DNA of 64,000 nucleotides from Brasilonema sp. UFV-L1 (GTDB lineage Bacteria; Cyanobacteriota; Cyanobacteriia; Cyanobacteriales; Nostocaceae): NCBI RefSeq assembly GCF_012912105.1, contig NZ_QMEA01000018.1, forward strand, positions 1 through 64,000, in the 5' to 3' direction. Within the stretch, counting starts at the first letter, position 1, and every line of letters starts with the position of its first letter. Shown here one piece after another: positions 9,747-18,115 of this stretch. Both the position numbers and the translations under genes were made by a program. Below the pieces are notes generated by a model, which saw only the letters and a list, made by a program, of their open reading frames with translations, did not search any database and was not told where the DNA came from.

Positions 9747-10310
9747 CTACGGTTCATACTTAACAACTCCCTGTCGCGATAATATAGAATTGACACAATC
9801 AACATTTCCTGTCAAATGTTTACATGGTTTTCTCACTTTTGAAAAACCTTCGACAATGCGAACGCGAAAACCATATTCTGTTGGAGAAACCTTATATAAA
9901 AGTGGTTTGTTATCACGTTTAGCAATGAGTGCTGCGGCGAGAACTGGTGTTGTGCAAATTATTGCTGGTTTATCTGGAGGTATATAGTAATCTATAAAAA
10001 AATCACGGTCTTCAGCATCATTTGTCCAGCCTCTACCTACCTCAGTTGTCGCCCACAATAAACATCTAGGATCAGGTCTTATATCAGAACCTAACCGCCT
10101 TTGTACATCAACTTTAGGAATAGCATTAGGATTTTCTGCTTGTGCTTCGCTTTCAATTTCTAATCTCTCAAGTACAAAATCAATTTCGACAAACTTTACT
10201 CTAACAATATTAGCAAAAAAGCTGGTCAATAATAGTGAAATAATCCCCAATAACATTGTTATTATTAGTATATAACCTTTCATTTTATACGGTATCATTG
10301 CTCTTTTCAT
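9747..10310 (-). CDS. Membrane-anchored hypothetical protein
   Basis: A protein of 187 residues with one N-terminal membrane helix (GYILIITMLLGIISLLLTSF, about 12-31) and no cleavable signal, so the rest probably faces the periplasm or lumen. Four cysteines (RCLLW, ICTTP, PCKHL, DCVNS) could form disulfides. The N-terminus superficially recalls type IV pilins, but the helix lacks the Gly/FTxxE processing motif. I do not recognise a family. It converges on tenA (25 bp between stops) and is preceded by a repeat-rich gap. Confidence 0.6.
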   Translation of the reverse strand: MKRAMIPYKMKGYILIITMLLGIISLLLTSFFANIVRVKFVEIDFVLERLEIESEAQAENPNAIPKVDVQRRLGSDIRPDPRCLLWATTEVGRGWTNDAEDRDFFIDYYIPPDKPAIICTTPVLAAALIAKRDNKPLLYKVSPTEYGFRVRIVEGFSKVRKPCKHLTGNVDCVNSILSRQGVVKYEP

Positions 10311-10481
10311 AATTGTTTCAACGACAAAAGTTATAACAATCTAACTTTACTAATAGTACTTACGATGACCCGGATGAAAGATTTACAGAAATTATCATCT
10401 CAGTATTATGTAGTATATATAACTCGGATGCTACTGATGATAGCAAGCTTTTTAGCATTTGTCCAAAATAAATAGCTATAG

Positions 10482-10746
10482 CAGTCCGCTTTGAGTTATA
10501 AAAATGATCAACTCAGATCTTGCACCTGAGTTAAAAACCGGGTTTCTTGAGAATGCCTGCTCTTAGAAACCTTAATTTCTGGTTCAGAAACCCGCTTGTT
10601 TGGGTCTTGTTGAGAATGGTGCAAGATATCACTCAACCGCCTTAGCGCAGCGTGCCCGCAGGGCATAGAACGCCAAGAAAAGAGAGAAGAGAGAATATTA
10701 TGTAAGCGCAAAGTGTGCCCGTAGGACTTATTTAAGATTGCTATAG
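10482..10746. repeat. Repeat-rich gap bounded by inverted GCTATAGCA-like ends
   Basis: The 478 bp between the hypothetical gene and the pentapeptide gene hold no gene I can support. A block begins with GCTATAGCAG and ends with GATTGCTATAG, an inverted pair. Inside lie short inverted pieces (AACTCAGATCTTGCACCTGAGTT; GGGTTTCT with AGAAACCC) and the palindromic unit GTGCCCGCAGGGCAT followed by CGCCAAGAAAAGAG. The last two recur near 30060-30160 and, in part, in the MITE-like elements at 42301, 50441 and 58254. Confidence 0.6.
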
Positions 10747-10788
10747 AAAGAGTTTAAATATCAATAGTACTACGATCATCTGAAAACT

Positions 10789-11280
10789 ATGCTCAATACA
10801 CCTACTCATAATCTTCGTAGTCGCGCTATTCAGTTTTTAGAACAAAATCCCCAACAACGTACAAAAATTCTCAGACAATTTGGCATAGCCCGCTATGATT
10901 TCTTAACTAAGATGCACCTGAATGAGGCAAATATAGTCTGCGTCATGCGATTTTTCCAAAATCCTAGTCAGTTAAAATTTCCCAATTTAATGCAAGCAGA
11001 CTTATCTGGTTTAATCTTAGACGAAGTTAATTTCATTCGTGGTAACTTATCAGGTGCAAATCTACAAGGAAGCCGTTTAGTGAATGCAGATCTTATTTTT
11101 GCTAATTTTACTAATGCAAACTTGAGAAATGCAAATTTGAATGGCGCGACTCTGAATGAAACGACATGGTTAGATGCTGTTGTAGAAGAGTGTGACTTTG
11201 GACAAGGGATTGGATTGACAAAAATTCAGCGTCAAGATTTGCTGCTTCGCGGTGCTAAATTTGAATATGCAGATTTCTAA
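10789..11280 (+). CDS. Pentapeptide-repeat protein
   Basis: A protein of 163 residues. The first 60 form a helical head ([22 protein letters not shown]), followed by about ten A(D/N)LXX pentapeptide units ([47 protein letters not shown]) that fold into a right-handed quadrilateral beta helix. These proteins are abundant in cyanobacteria and mostly of unknown role. The 3' end overlaps the convergent galU-like gene by 4 bases. Confidence 0.88.
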   Translation: MLNTPTHNLRSRAIQFLEQNPQQRTKILRQFGIARYDFLTKMHLNEANIVCVMRFFQNPSQLKFPNLMQADLSGLILDEVNFIRGNLSGANLQGSRLVNADLIFANFTNANLRNANLNGATLNETTWLDAVVEECDFGQGIGLTKIQRQDLLLRGAKFEYADF

Positions 11281-12161
11281 ATTCTAAAGTCAATCATTGT
11301 CTGCCGATACGCATCTGGCAATCCCGTATCAAAGCATTTTCCTTTGACAATATATCCTATCATTCCTTCTTCTTGACGCACTCTATCCAGACAGGATGTG
11401 AGCTGAAATTCCCCTCGTTCCCGAAAATTTTGATTAATATGTTCTTCCAAAAAGTCAAAGATTTTTGGCGTCAGCACATACAACCCAAAGATACAGAGAA
11501 ACTCATCATCAGCTATCCCCTCTACATACAAATGTTGACGAGCATAATCAATAGAAGGTTTTTCGTAAACTTGGGTGAGTGAAAGAAGCGAGTTAAATGA
11601 TTGCCAAATTCCTGTCACACAACCAGCTTTATGGATAATTTCTGCTGGCATAACTGTCAACCCAAGAACACTTTGATTGACTTGTTTGTAGATATCTATT
11701 ACTTGACTAGCACAGGATTTCTCAACATCTGATGAGTAAACATGGTCGCCTAACATCAGCAAAAATGGTTCATCTTTTACCCAATTCTTAGCACAAAAAA
11801 CGGCATGACCATAGCCTTCTTGTTCATCTTGCGTCAAAATTGTGATTCTGCTACCTAATTCTTGAAGGTATTTGCTGTATTCTTGATTTTGAGGCGAAAG
11901 TTTATTGAACAGTTCTTTTTTCGGTGGGTTTTTAAAAAACTCTGCAAATATTTCTTTGTCTTGTGGTTGCACCACAATCCCAACTTCTTCGATTCCTGCA
12001 CTCATAGCTTCTTCAACAATCGCCATAATCACAGGTTTTGCTCTGCCATCTTTATCGATAATCGGAAAAAGTTCTTTTTTAACGACTTTAGTAGCTGGAA
12101 ACAATCGAGTTCCGAAACCAGCCGCTGGAATCACAGCTTTTGTTACCTTATTTTGTTGCAT
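11277..12161 (-). CDS. galU: GalU-like sugar-1-phosphate nucleotidyltransferase (UTP-glucose-1-P uridylyltransferase family)
   Basis: A nucleotidyltransferase of 294 residues: the N-terminal signature [17 protein letters not shown] is the GalU nucleotide-binding loop, [18 protein letters not shown] follows, and LMLGDHVY matches the metal-binding aspartate region. It would make a UDP-sugar from UTP and a sugar 1-phosphate. Its start overlaps the end of the GHMP kinase gene upstream by 14 bases, so the two are almost certainly translated together. That pairing suggests its substrate may be the sugar 1-phosphate made by that kinase rather than only glucose 1-phosphate (inference). Confidence 0.87.
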   Translation of the reverse strand: MQQNKVTKAVIPAAGFGTRLFPATKVVKKELFPIIDKDGRAKPVIMAIVEEAMSAGIEEVGIVVQPQDKEIFAEFFKNPPKKELFNKLSPQNQEYSKYLQELGSRITILTQDEQEGYGHAVFCAKNWVKDEPFLLMLGDHVYSSDVEKSCASQVIDIYKQVNQSVLGLTVMPAEIIHKAGCVTGIWQSFNSLLSLTQVYEKPSIDYARQHLYVEGIADDEFLCIFGLYVLTPKIFDFLEEHINQNFRERGEFQLTSCLDRVRQEEGMIGYIVKGKCFDTGLPDAYRQTMIDFRI

Positions 12162-13197
12162 AAATCGTCAATTTAAAACATTGCATTTGTGGGAAAGAAG
12201 ACTCAATAATTTCGATGACTTTTTGTTGACTTTCTTCGTTTTTGACAATAAACTGTGCAGTGCCATCTCCTTGAGAACCCACACCTTTGCCACCAAAAAT
12301 ATAAGGTTGAATCTGTTCATACTTCAGAAGTTGATGTAACACAGGAGCAGTTAACTCTTCTGGACAAACAGGCATTAAATACTTGTCAAATTCTGCTTGT
12401 GCTTGTTTCATCAGAATACCAATTTGCTCAGCATCACCTCTTTGCAAAGCATCAATAGCTGCTTGAGTTATTTGATAACTGATAAAACCGAGGTATTTCT
12501 GCACATTCGCTTGTACTTCATTCGTCGCAAAAGGATAGCACTCATTGAGTTGACTAAGAATTTTTTGAGTATTTTTGCTAGCACCAAGATCCACAATTAC
12601 AAAGAACAATTTCTTCGGTACTTTTAACTGTATCAAATGAGTGTCACTGCCATCAAATATCATGGCAATAGGACGATTACCGTAAGCACAAGCTTGATCC
12701 ATTCGTCCGCATTGAGAAGGTGTGGTAATTTCCCCCAGGTATGCAAACTCCATTTCCTGTTGAAGAGTCATTTTTAAGTCATACACTTGATTAAATGAAC
12801 GGGCTACCAACACGCAAATCGCAGCACTGGACGATAGCCCTTTCTTGAGTGGTAAATCTGTCAGGTAATTGTCAATCTCCAGTCCACCTACAGCAAAGTG
12901 AGTCAGGAATTGATAAGCAACACCAGAAGCATAACTAAAAAAACCACCTTTTTGAGCTGAAGTTAGTAAAGCCTCCTTTTCCATCAACACCGTTAAACTT
13001 CTACGAGTTCCATCATTCAAGCATGCGTGAAGCATAAACCGGGTTGGATGAGGTTTTACATAAGCAGCAAGTCCTTGATTGGTACCCACAAGTAGCGTGC
13101 AGCCTATCTCCAAATCAGGATTCAGACGACGATATCCTCCTGCCCAATCGCTGTGTTCGCCAAACAGACAAAGACGTCCAGGAACAAAAATGTGCAT
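12148..13197 (-). CDS. GHMP-family sugar kinase
   Basis: A GHMP kinase of 349 residues (galactokinase/mevalonate kinase superfamily). It shows the N-terminal substrate motif PGRLCLFGEHSDWAGGY, the ATP-binding motif LKKGLSSSAAICVLVARSF (about residue 115-135) and the C-terminal glycine motif IFGGKGVGSQGDGTAQF. The GEHSDWAGG element resembles the GEHTDY of sugar-1-kinases, so phosphorylation at the anomeric carbon is plausible (galactose, arabinose or glucuronate type), but the sugar cannot be named. It overlaps the following galU-like gene; kinase plus UDP-sugar pyrophosphorylase would convert a free sugar to a UDP-sugar in two steps. Confidence 0.87.
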   Translation of the reverse strand: MHIFVPGRLCLFGEHSDWAGGYRRLNPDLEIGCTLLVGTNQGLAAYVKPHPTRFMLHACLNDGTRRSLTVLMEKEALLTSAQKGGFFSYASGVAYQFLTHFAVGGLEIDNYLTDLPLKKGLSSSAAICVLVARSFNQVYDLKMTLQQEMEFAYLGEITTPSQCGRMDQACAYGNRPIAMIFDGSDTHLIQLKVPKKLFFVIVDLGASKNTQKILSQLNECYPFATNEVQANVQKYLGFISYQITQAAIDALQRGDAEQIGILMKQAQAEFDKYLMPVCPEELTAPVLHQLLKYEQIQPYIFGGKGVGSQGDGTAQFIVKNEESQQKVIEIIESSFPQMQCFKLTIYATK

Positions 13198-13684
13198 TCA
13201 GTCTACCTCGAAATCTCTCCACTCTCCAGTTATAAATGTCTATGACTTGATGAAATTGAAATGAATAGGTTAACACTAACACATGAATACGTAAAAAAAA
13301 GAGTTAAAATTCAAATTAAAAATTGAAAACAGTTTGACTTTTTTTAGATATAATTCTACTTATAAGGTTTCACAGTTATCTTGACTTTTTAGTCAAAAAA
13401 AGTATCAGCAGTCATTCCCGTAATGACTGCTAAATTCGTAACTTACCAACTAGGGTCAGTTGACAAACTGTCACTCAGTTAATTCCGCGTTTTATTGTAT
13501 GAGAGATACTCTTTAATTAGTGCAAGGAGTGATACCACTTCACCATATGTTTGCCACAAGTTATATTCGTAATTCGCCTCACTATGCGAATGTTGCGATT
13601 TTCAAATGTTGCATCAAGTAAGTGATTTGGTATTAAATTCTACAGAATAGGCGCTTGAATGAGACAATTTTCAAGCGCTTTTTT
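13198..13684 (+). ncRNA. Gap with a candidate plus-strand small transcript or micro-ORF
   Basis: This stretch lies between two minus-strand genes but carries plus-strand signals. TTGACA occurs at 13460-13465; AAGGAG at 13524-13529 overlaps a GTG and precedes an in-frame ATG at 13547 that opens a 24-codon frame (starts MFATSYIRNS, ends CCIK, stop at 13619-13621); and a strong terminator follows at 13651-13684. No -10 box at proper spacing from TTGACA is clear. It may be a small RNA, a micro-protein or both. I recognise no family. Confidence 0.35.
13651..13684 (+). terminator. Intrinsic terminator of an unassigned plus-strand transcript
   Basis: A 9-bp stem (GCGCTTGAA at 13651-13659 with TTCAAGCGC at 13670-13678) and a 10-base loop precede six T residues. 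Both neighbouring genes are on the minus strand, so the U-tract side serves a plus-strand transcript that must start in this gap. Confidence 0.8.
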
Positions 13685-13775
13685 GTGTACAAATAACACC
13701 ATATGACTCTGTGGGTAAGAATAAATTGAAACGACACAGAGTGCATAGAAGTGTAGTATAATTATTGATACTTAG

Positions 13776-14054
13776 TTAAAAATACTTCTCAAGCATTCTC
13801 TCCAACTGTTGTACTGTTGCCCTAGGAGAGGGACGAGGCAGAAGTAACTCCTTCTCCTCTTCTGTGGCTTGTGTACCTCTGCTCTTTGCTAAATAAAGCA
13901 CTGGCACTTCGTATTGGTAAACTTGAAACCAATCTTCACGAGTTGTAATATCCCGGATTTCTAGCTCAAACTTGAGGTTTTGTATCTGTTCTAGCTTTTG
14001 TTGCAAACCTTCACACAAATGACAACCTGGCTTGCTATATAAGATGATTCGCAT
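13776..14054 (-). CDS. Glutaredoxin-like thioredoxin-fold protein
   Basis: A protein of about 92 residues with the redox motif CHLC in YSKPGCHLCEGLQQKLEQI and the cis-proline region YEVPVLYLA, the two landmarks of the glutaredoxin/DUF836 fold. It probably reduces disulfides in the cytoplasm. I prefer the ATG at 14054 (MRIILYSKPG), which places the motif at the usual distance; a GTG at 14084 would add ten residues. Homologues in other cyanobacteria start at the same point as far as I recall. Confidence 0.82.
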   Translation of the reverse strand: MRIILYSKPGCHLCEGLQQKLEQIQNLKFELEIRDITTREDWFQVYQYEVPVLYLAKSRGTQATEEEKELLLPRPSPRATVQQLERMLEKYF

Positions 14055-14216
14055 TTGCTTCAACCAAAATAGATTCTGTTTCACTTCATCTTCACTACAA
14101 TAGTGACTTTCATTTCATCTCATCGTTACTCGATGAGGAACGCGATCTTAACAAATCAAAGGTCACAATTAAGGATGAATAAGACTCAAAGATGATGATA
14201 AAAGTTAAAATATTTT

Positions 14217-14891
14217 CTACTCCCGCAATGCATACCCGACACCACGCACTGTATGAATCAAGCGTTTTTCGTTATTTTCTTCCAACTTCAGACGTAAATA
14301 GCGAATGTAAACCTCAATAATATTAGAATCACCCATGAAGTTGTAACCCCAAACTTTCTCTAGAATTTGATCTCTTGTAAACACCTGACGGGGATGACTG
14401 AGGAGATATTCCAATAAATCAAACTCTTTTGCTGTTAACTCAATCGCACGTTTACCCCGAAAGACTTCACGAGTTCGCCGATTTAAGCTCAAGTCTTCAA
14501 ATTGCAATTTTTCCTCATCTGTTTCTTGAGTGCGACGCAGATGAGCGCGGATTCTTGCTAGCAGCTCTTCAATACTAAATGGTTTGACGACATAATCATC
14601 AGCTCCTGCGTCCAAACCTGCTACGCGATCGCTCACTTCATCTTTTGCTGTCAACAAAATCACTGGAACTTTGTTCCCCGTTGCACGCAAGCGACGACAA
14701 AGTTCCAAACCCGACAGCCCAGGTAGCATCCAATCTAGAATTGCCAAATCTGGCGATGACTCTCGCGCCAGCGTCAACCCAGTCATCCCATCATGTGCCA
14801 CACTGACTTTGTAACCTTCACTACTCAGTTCCAATTCAACAAACCGCGCTAATTTAACTTCATCTTCTACTAAGAGAATATGGGCAGTCAT
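14217..14891 (-). CDS. OmpR/PhoB-family response regulator
   Basis: A two-domain regulator of 224 residues. The receiver (1-120) has the acidic pair in LLVEDEVKL, the phospho-acceptor Asp in [10 protein letters not shown], the switch Thr in ILLTAKDE and Lys in DDYVVKPFS. The winged-helix DNA-binding domain (130-224) has [14 protein letters not shown] and the recognition helix [15 protein letters not shown] ending in [11 protein letters not shown]. It resembles the Nostoc regulators annotated NrrA or ManR, but I cannot choose between them. No histidine kinase is adjacent, so it is an orphan in this window. Confidence 0.9.
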   Translation of the reverse strand: MTAHILLVEDEVKLARFVELELSSEGYKVSVAHDGMTGLTLARESSPDLAILDWMLPGLSGLELCRRLRATGNKVPVILLTAKDEVSDRVAGLDAGADDYVVKPFSIEELLARIRAHLRRTQETDEEKLQFEDLSLNRRTREVFRGKRAIELTAKEFDLLEYLLSHPRQVFTRDQILEKVWGYNFMGDSNIIEVYIRYLRLKLEENNEKRLIHTVRGVGYALRE

Positions 14892-15037
14892 ACTTTTTAC
14901 TTATTTCCGATAAAAGACTCCCACCATAGCAACTTGGGGAGTAGGATATCTTTCCAGATGTTATAATAAGGCACTTAGAAAGTGTAAATCTTACCAGAAT
15001 TTACCAAAAAATTTAGAGAGAGGACGGGTGAGGAATG

Positions 15038-15125
15038 CACCACTCTCGGCGATAGCTAGCCCCTTAGGGGGCCGGAGCGCTCCGCTTGCCTTACGAGCGC
15101 AAAGCGCACGCTACGCAAAGTAAGG
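15038..15125. repeat. Palindrome-rich repeat block upstream of vapB
   Basis: Nested short palindromes (GCCCCTTAGGGGGC, CGGAGCGCTCCG, and a CCTTAC...GTAAGG pair around GCGCAAAGCGCACGC) fill this stretch. The CGCACGCTACGC motif reappears in the MITE-like element at 58254 and in the one at 42301. It separates the response-regulator gene from the toxin-antitoxin operon; no gene is seen. Confidence 0.55.
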
Positions 15126-15141
15126 CAGATCGCTCAAGCCT

Positions 15142-15150
15142 TGCTATAAT
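15142..15150 (+). promoter_or_regulatory. Extended -10 promoter element of the vapBC operon
   Basis: TGCTATAAT is a perfect -10 hexamer with the TG extension, 35 bp before the vapB start. No matching -35 box is present, as is usual for extended -10 promoters. Confidence 0.55.
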
Positions 15151-15185
15151 CGAGGGCAAGCTGTTCAAATAATTAGAACTCTACT

Positions 15186-15437
15186 ATGGCTCAAGTTTTA
15201 GTAGAAGACATAGACCCTATCATTCTTGAAAAGATTGAAATCCTTGCGAAACAGCATGGTCGCTCTTTGCAAGAAGAATTAAAACACATACTACAGCAAG
15301 CTGCGGAACATGAGGCATATCATACGGGCGGTGATATGGCGAAGGCAACAGAAGCAGTAGCACGAGTTCAGGAAATGTTTGTAGGACGCACCTTCAGAGA
15401 CAGTGCTGAACTCATCCGTGAGGATAGGGAACGATGA
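15186..15437 (+). CDS. VapB/FitA-like antitoxin (ribbon-helix-helix)
   Basis: A protein of 83 residues. The N-terminal 45 (AQVLVEDIDPIILEKIEILA, then KQHGRSLQEELKHILQQA) match the ribbon-helix-helix fold of FitA/Phd-like antitoxins that dimerise on the operon promoter; the C-terminal part would wrap the toxin. Its stop overlaps the toxin start (ATGA at 15434-15437), the classic antitoxin-toxin coupling. The partner toxin is broken by an IS607 element, so this antitoxin is now unpaired at this locus. Confidence 0.87.
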   Translation: MAQVLVEDIDPIILEKIEILAKQHGRSLQEELKHILQQAAEHEAYHTGGDMAKATEAVARVQEMFVGRTFRDSAELIREDRER

Positions 15438-15715
15438 GCCGTTACGTTGTAGATGCCAACGTAGCTATCAAATGGTTTCTGCCTCAGGTGTACGCTGATG
15501 ATGCACGACGTTTGCTTACAGGTAACCACAGTTTGTTGGTTCCGGATTTGCTGTTTCCAGAGGTGGGAAATATCCTTTGGAAAGAGGTGCGTTTTGGCTT
15601 AGGCACTGCCAAGGAAGCAAGGGCGAGAAGCTGTCACTAAAAATCTGTAAATATCTGGACATAGCTTCCGGAATGAGTACATAATGAAGTGTAGTCTTGA
15701 CACGTAGCACTTGAG

Positions 15716-16357
15716 ATGGAAAACACTTCAGAGATGATCATAAGTATTGGAGATGCTGCCAAAGAGTTAGGCATCTCCATCAAGACTTTAAGACGATGGG
15801 CTGACGAAGGTAAGATACGTTCTGAGCGTTCCCCATCTGGGCATAGACGCTTTTACTTGGTAGATATTAAACGCATCACGCCACGAGAATTGAAACAACT
15901 GGATGACCGCATAACTATCAACTATGCTCGTGTTTCGAGTCATGACCAGAAGGCAGATTTAGTACGTCAAGCACAAGTTCTAGAAGCTTTTAGTTCTGCT
16001 AATGGCTGGCAGTTTGAAACCATCCAAGATTTAGGAAGTGGCTTGAACTACCAGAAGAAAGGACTCCAAAAGCTTCTCAAGCGCATTATGCAAGGTGATG
16101 TTGCCAGACTGGTTTTGACTCACAAGGATAGATTACTAAGATTTGGTGCAGAGCTTGTTTTTGCAATGTGTGAAGAGTTTGAGACTGAAGTTGTCATTAT
16201 CAACAAATCCAACGAGGAGGTACCTTTTGAGCAAGAATTAGTGCAAGACATGATTGAACTCATCACTGTATTCAGTGCTCGTCTTTATGGCTCTAGAAGC
16301 AAGAAAAATAAGAAATTGATTGATGGCATGACTCAAGTGGTTAACGAGGTGAAGTAA
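15716..16357 (+). CDS. tnpA: IS607-family serine recombinase TnpA
   Basis: A protein of 213 residues. An N-terminal MerR-like helix-turn-helix (SIGDAAKELGISIKTLRRWA, then SPSGHRRFY) precedes a resolvase-type catalytic domain with YARVSSHDQKADLVRQ, in which the Ser is the nucleophile, and HKDRLLRFGAEL. This domain order, DNA binding before catalysis, is diagnostic for IS607 transposases. An alternative start at the ATG at 15734 would remove six residues. The stop is directly followed by the tnpB ATG, giving tight translational coupling. Confidence 0.93.
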   Translation: MENTSEMIISIGDAAKELGISIKTLRRWADEGKIRSERSPSGHRRFYLVDIKRITPRELKQLDDRITINYARVSSHDQKADLVRQAQVLEAFSSANGWQFETIQDLGSGLNYQKKGLQKLLKRIMQGDVARLVLTHKDRLLRFGAELVFAMCEEFETEVVIINKSNEEVPFEQELVQDMIELITVFSARLYGSRSKKNKKLIDGMTQVVNEVK

Positions 16358-17461
16358 ATGTTGTTAGGTTTCAAGACTGAGTTGAAACTGAATAACCAAC
16401 AGCGGAAAGCATTTGCTCAACATTGTGGAGTAGCGCGTCACGCTTGGAATTGGGGATTGGCGCTGACTAAACAGATTTTGGATCACAACAAAGCTAATCC
16501 CGAGTCTAAGATTAAGTTTCCTAGCGCTATTGACCTACATAAATGGTTAGTGGCGTTAGTGAAATCAGAACATGAATGGTATTACGAAGTCAGTAAGTCT
16601 ACACCGCAACAAGCGTTAATGGCGTTACGCGAATCCTGGAAGCGTTGCTTCAACAAAACTGCTGGCGTTCCCAAATTCAAGAAAAAAGGTAAACGAGATT
16701 CTTTCACCTTAGAAGGTACAGTCAAGATACTTGGCAACAACAAAATTCAAGTACCAGTAATTGGTGCCCTCAAAACTTATGAACGACTCCCACAAGTCAA
16801 TCCAAAATCAGTGACAATTAGCCGTCAAGCCGATAGATGGTTTATTAGCTTCCGATTTGAGGTCGAGACTCAGGAGTCAAAGCACAGGACTGTTGCAGGT
16901 GTTGATTTAGGAATTAGTTGTTTAGCAGTTATTAGTTCTAATGGTAAAGCTCGGTTCGTGAAAAGTCCTGCACCTTACAGGAAGCACGAGTCCAAGCTGT
17001 CCAGAATGCAATGGTTAAATCGCCATAAAGTTATCGGTTCAGCTAGCTGGAAGAAGGCACAAATTAAGATTGCCCGATTACACAGAAAAATAGCCAACAT
17101 CCGAAAAGATACACTCCATAAGTTAACAACAATGCTCGCCAAGAACCACGGTGTAGTAGTCATTGAGGACTTAAATGTATCAGGCATGATGGCTAATCAA
17201 CGCTTGTCTAAATCAATCGCTGACATGGGATTTTATGAGTTTCGTCGTCAACTAACTTACAAGTGCGAGTTGTATGGTTCAAAACTTGTAATAGCTGACA
17301 GATGGTTTCCTAGTTCAAAGACTTGTTTTCGATGTGGAGCCAAAAAAGAGAAACTCAGCCTGAAAGAAAGAGTATTTGAGTGTGATCACTGCAAGGTCAT
17401 CATTAACCGTGACTTGAATGCAGCGATCAATCTTGAACATTACTACAAAGCCGTCAGTTAG
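16358..17461 (+). CDS. tnpB: TnpB RNA-guided nuclease of the IS607 element
   Basis: TnpB of 367 residues, normal length. All three RuvC residues are in place: Asp in AGVDLGISCLAV, Glu in VVIEDLNVSGM and Asp in INRDLNAAINL. The zinc finger is complete (CFRCGAKKEK...FECDHC). An N-terminal helix-turn-helix-like block (NNQQRKAFAQHCGVARHAWN) is typical. TnpB uses an RNA from the element's right end to cut re-formed empty sites and so helps retain the element. It starts one base after the tnpA stop. Nothing suggests inactivation. Confidence 0.93.
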   Translation: MLLGFKTELKLNNQQRKAFAQHCGVARHAWNWGLALTKQILDHNKANPESKIKFPSAIDLHKWLVALVKSEHEWYYEVSKSTPQQALMALRESWKRCFNKTAGVPKFKKKGKRDSFTLEGTVKILGNNKIQVPVIGALKTYERLPQVNPKSVTISRQADRWFISFRFEVETQESKHRTVAGVDLGISCLAVISSNGKARFVKSPAPYRKHESKLSRMQWLNRHKVIGSASWKKAQIKIARLHRKIANIRKDTLHKLTTMLAKNHGVVVIEDLNVSGMMANQRLSKSIADMGFYEFRRQLTYKCELYGSKLVIADRWFPSSKTCFRCGAKKEKLSLKERVFECDHCKVIINRDLNAAINLEHYYKAVS

Positions 17462-17604
17462 ACGGTCTTAGCCTGTGGACTGGTTAACGCCGACGTTGCC
17501 AGGATGAAGCAGGAAGTAAACGTAGCGTAGCGGTTCCTCTTAGGAACTAGCCCAAGGTAGATATTTCCAATTATGGGTAGCTTTGGGTAGGTGTTATATA
17601 ACGG
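17462..17604 (+). ncRNA. Putative omega (reRNA) guide scaffold and right end of the IS607 element
   Basis: The 141 bp between the tnpB stop and the element end contain stem-loops (for example GGTTCCTCTTAGGAACT near 17531-17547) and no gene. In this family the 3' part of tnpB plus this segment makes the TnpB guide RNA scaffold, with the guide read from the flank beyond the right end, here the 3' half of the broken toxin gene from 17605. This is placed by analogy; the RNA ends cannot be read by eye. Confidence 0.55.
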
Positions 17605-17935
17605 TAATAATGGCAGTGTTAAATGCGTTGCCTTTACAGGTGTATCCCTCCCAACCGTTGATGCTCCTTGGTATCGATATCGCATTACAGACGCAGCGAA
17701 CAGTTTATGACAGCCTTTATCTAGCTCTAGCTGTCACACAGGGATGCCAAATGGTCACAGCCGACAAAAAATTTTACAACGCACTCAATAATAGCACTTT
17801 TGCAAGCTCTCTGGTGTGGGTGGAAGAGATTTAAAAAAGCTAAAATGACTACAAAATATTAACAGAATCAAACTAGTACACGACGGCGCAAATAAACATA
17901 CCATTTCAAACACCCAAAAGCCTTGTCTTTTAAGC

Positions 17936-17967
17936 ATTTTGAATTTTGAATTTTGAATTTTGAATTC
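17936..17967. repeat. TTTTGAA heptamer tandem repeat
   Basis: Four to five copies of the heptamer TTTTGAA end in AATTCC within the 281-bp gap between the broken toxin gene and the amidase. The same heptamer array is at 43947-43977 and 61576-61612, and its reverse complement inside hypF (48921-48947) and after the monooxygenase gene. Short tandem heptamers like these are typical of heterocystous cyanobacteria. Confidence 0.85.
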
Positions 17968-18115
17968 CAAGGGAGCGGTACTAGTGTAATATAACTCTGG
18001 ATATACAAAATTCTCTTTTGGTTATAAAACGTAAAAATCGTAACCTTTTTGAAAGTGTAAAACAAAATCCAATCTCCAAAAATAGGGGATTTTTGTTTAA
18101 GAGGTCATTATTTTA

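Larger units (their letters stand above)
15624..17602 (+). mobile_element. Complete IS607-family insertion sequence with tnpA and tnpB
   Basis: The boundaries come from reconstructing the interrupted toxin gene: a GG dinucleotide at 15622-15623 and again at 17603-17604 flanks the element, which matches the GG core exchange of IS607 serine recombinases. The element is 1979 bp and carries a serine recombinase followed directly by TnpB. There is no terminal inverted repeat or target duplication beyond the GG, as expected for this family. Both genes are full length, so it may still be mobile. Confidence 0.87.
15434..17834 (+). pseudogene. VapC-like PIN-domain toxin split by an IS607-family element
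   Basis: The 5' part (15434-15623) encodes MSRYVVDANVAIKWFLP with the first PIN aspartate and PEVGNILW with the conserved Glu; the 3' part (17603-17834) encodes QTQRTVYDSLYLALAV and MVTADKKFYNAL with the remaining acidic residues, ending SSLVWVEEI. Removing 15624-17602 plus one GG copy joins the halves in frame (KEAR followed by VIMAVLNALPL) into a protein of about 139 residues, the normal VapC length. As it stands, translation of the 5' part stops inside the element after 68 residues, so no active ribonuclease should be made. Confidence 0.9.

Noticed and set aside
9747-10310. Type IV pilin-like protein
   Set aside because: The hydrophobic N-terminal helix lacks the prepilin cleavage motif and the glutamate at position 5; annotated only as membrane-anchored.
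15434-15640. A short PIN-domain toxin as a complete gene
   Set aside because: It ends inside the IS607 element and lacks the second half of the active site, which is found at 17603-17834; treated as a split pseudogene.
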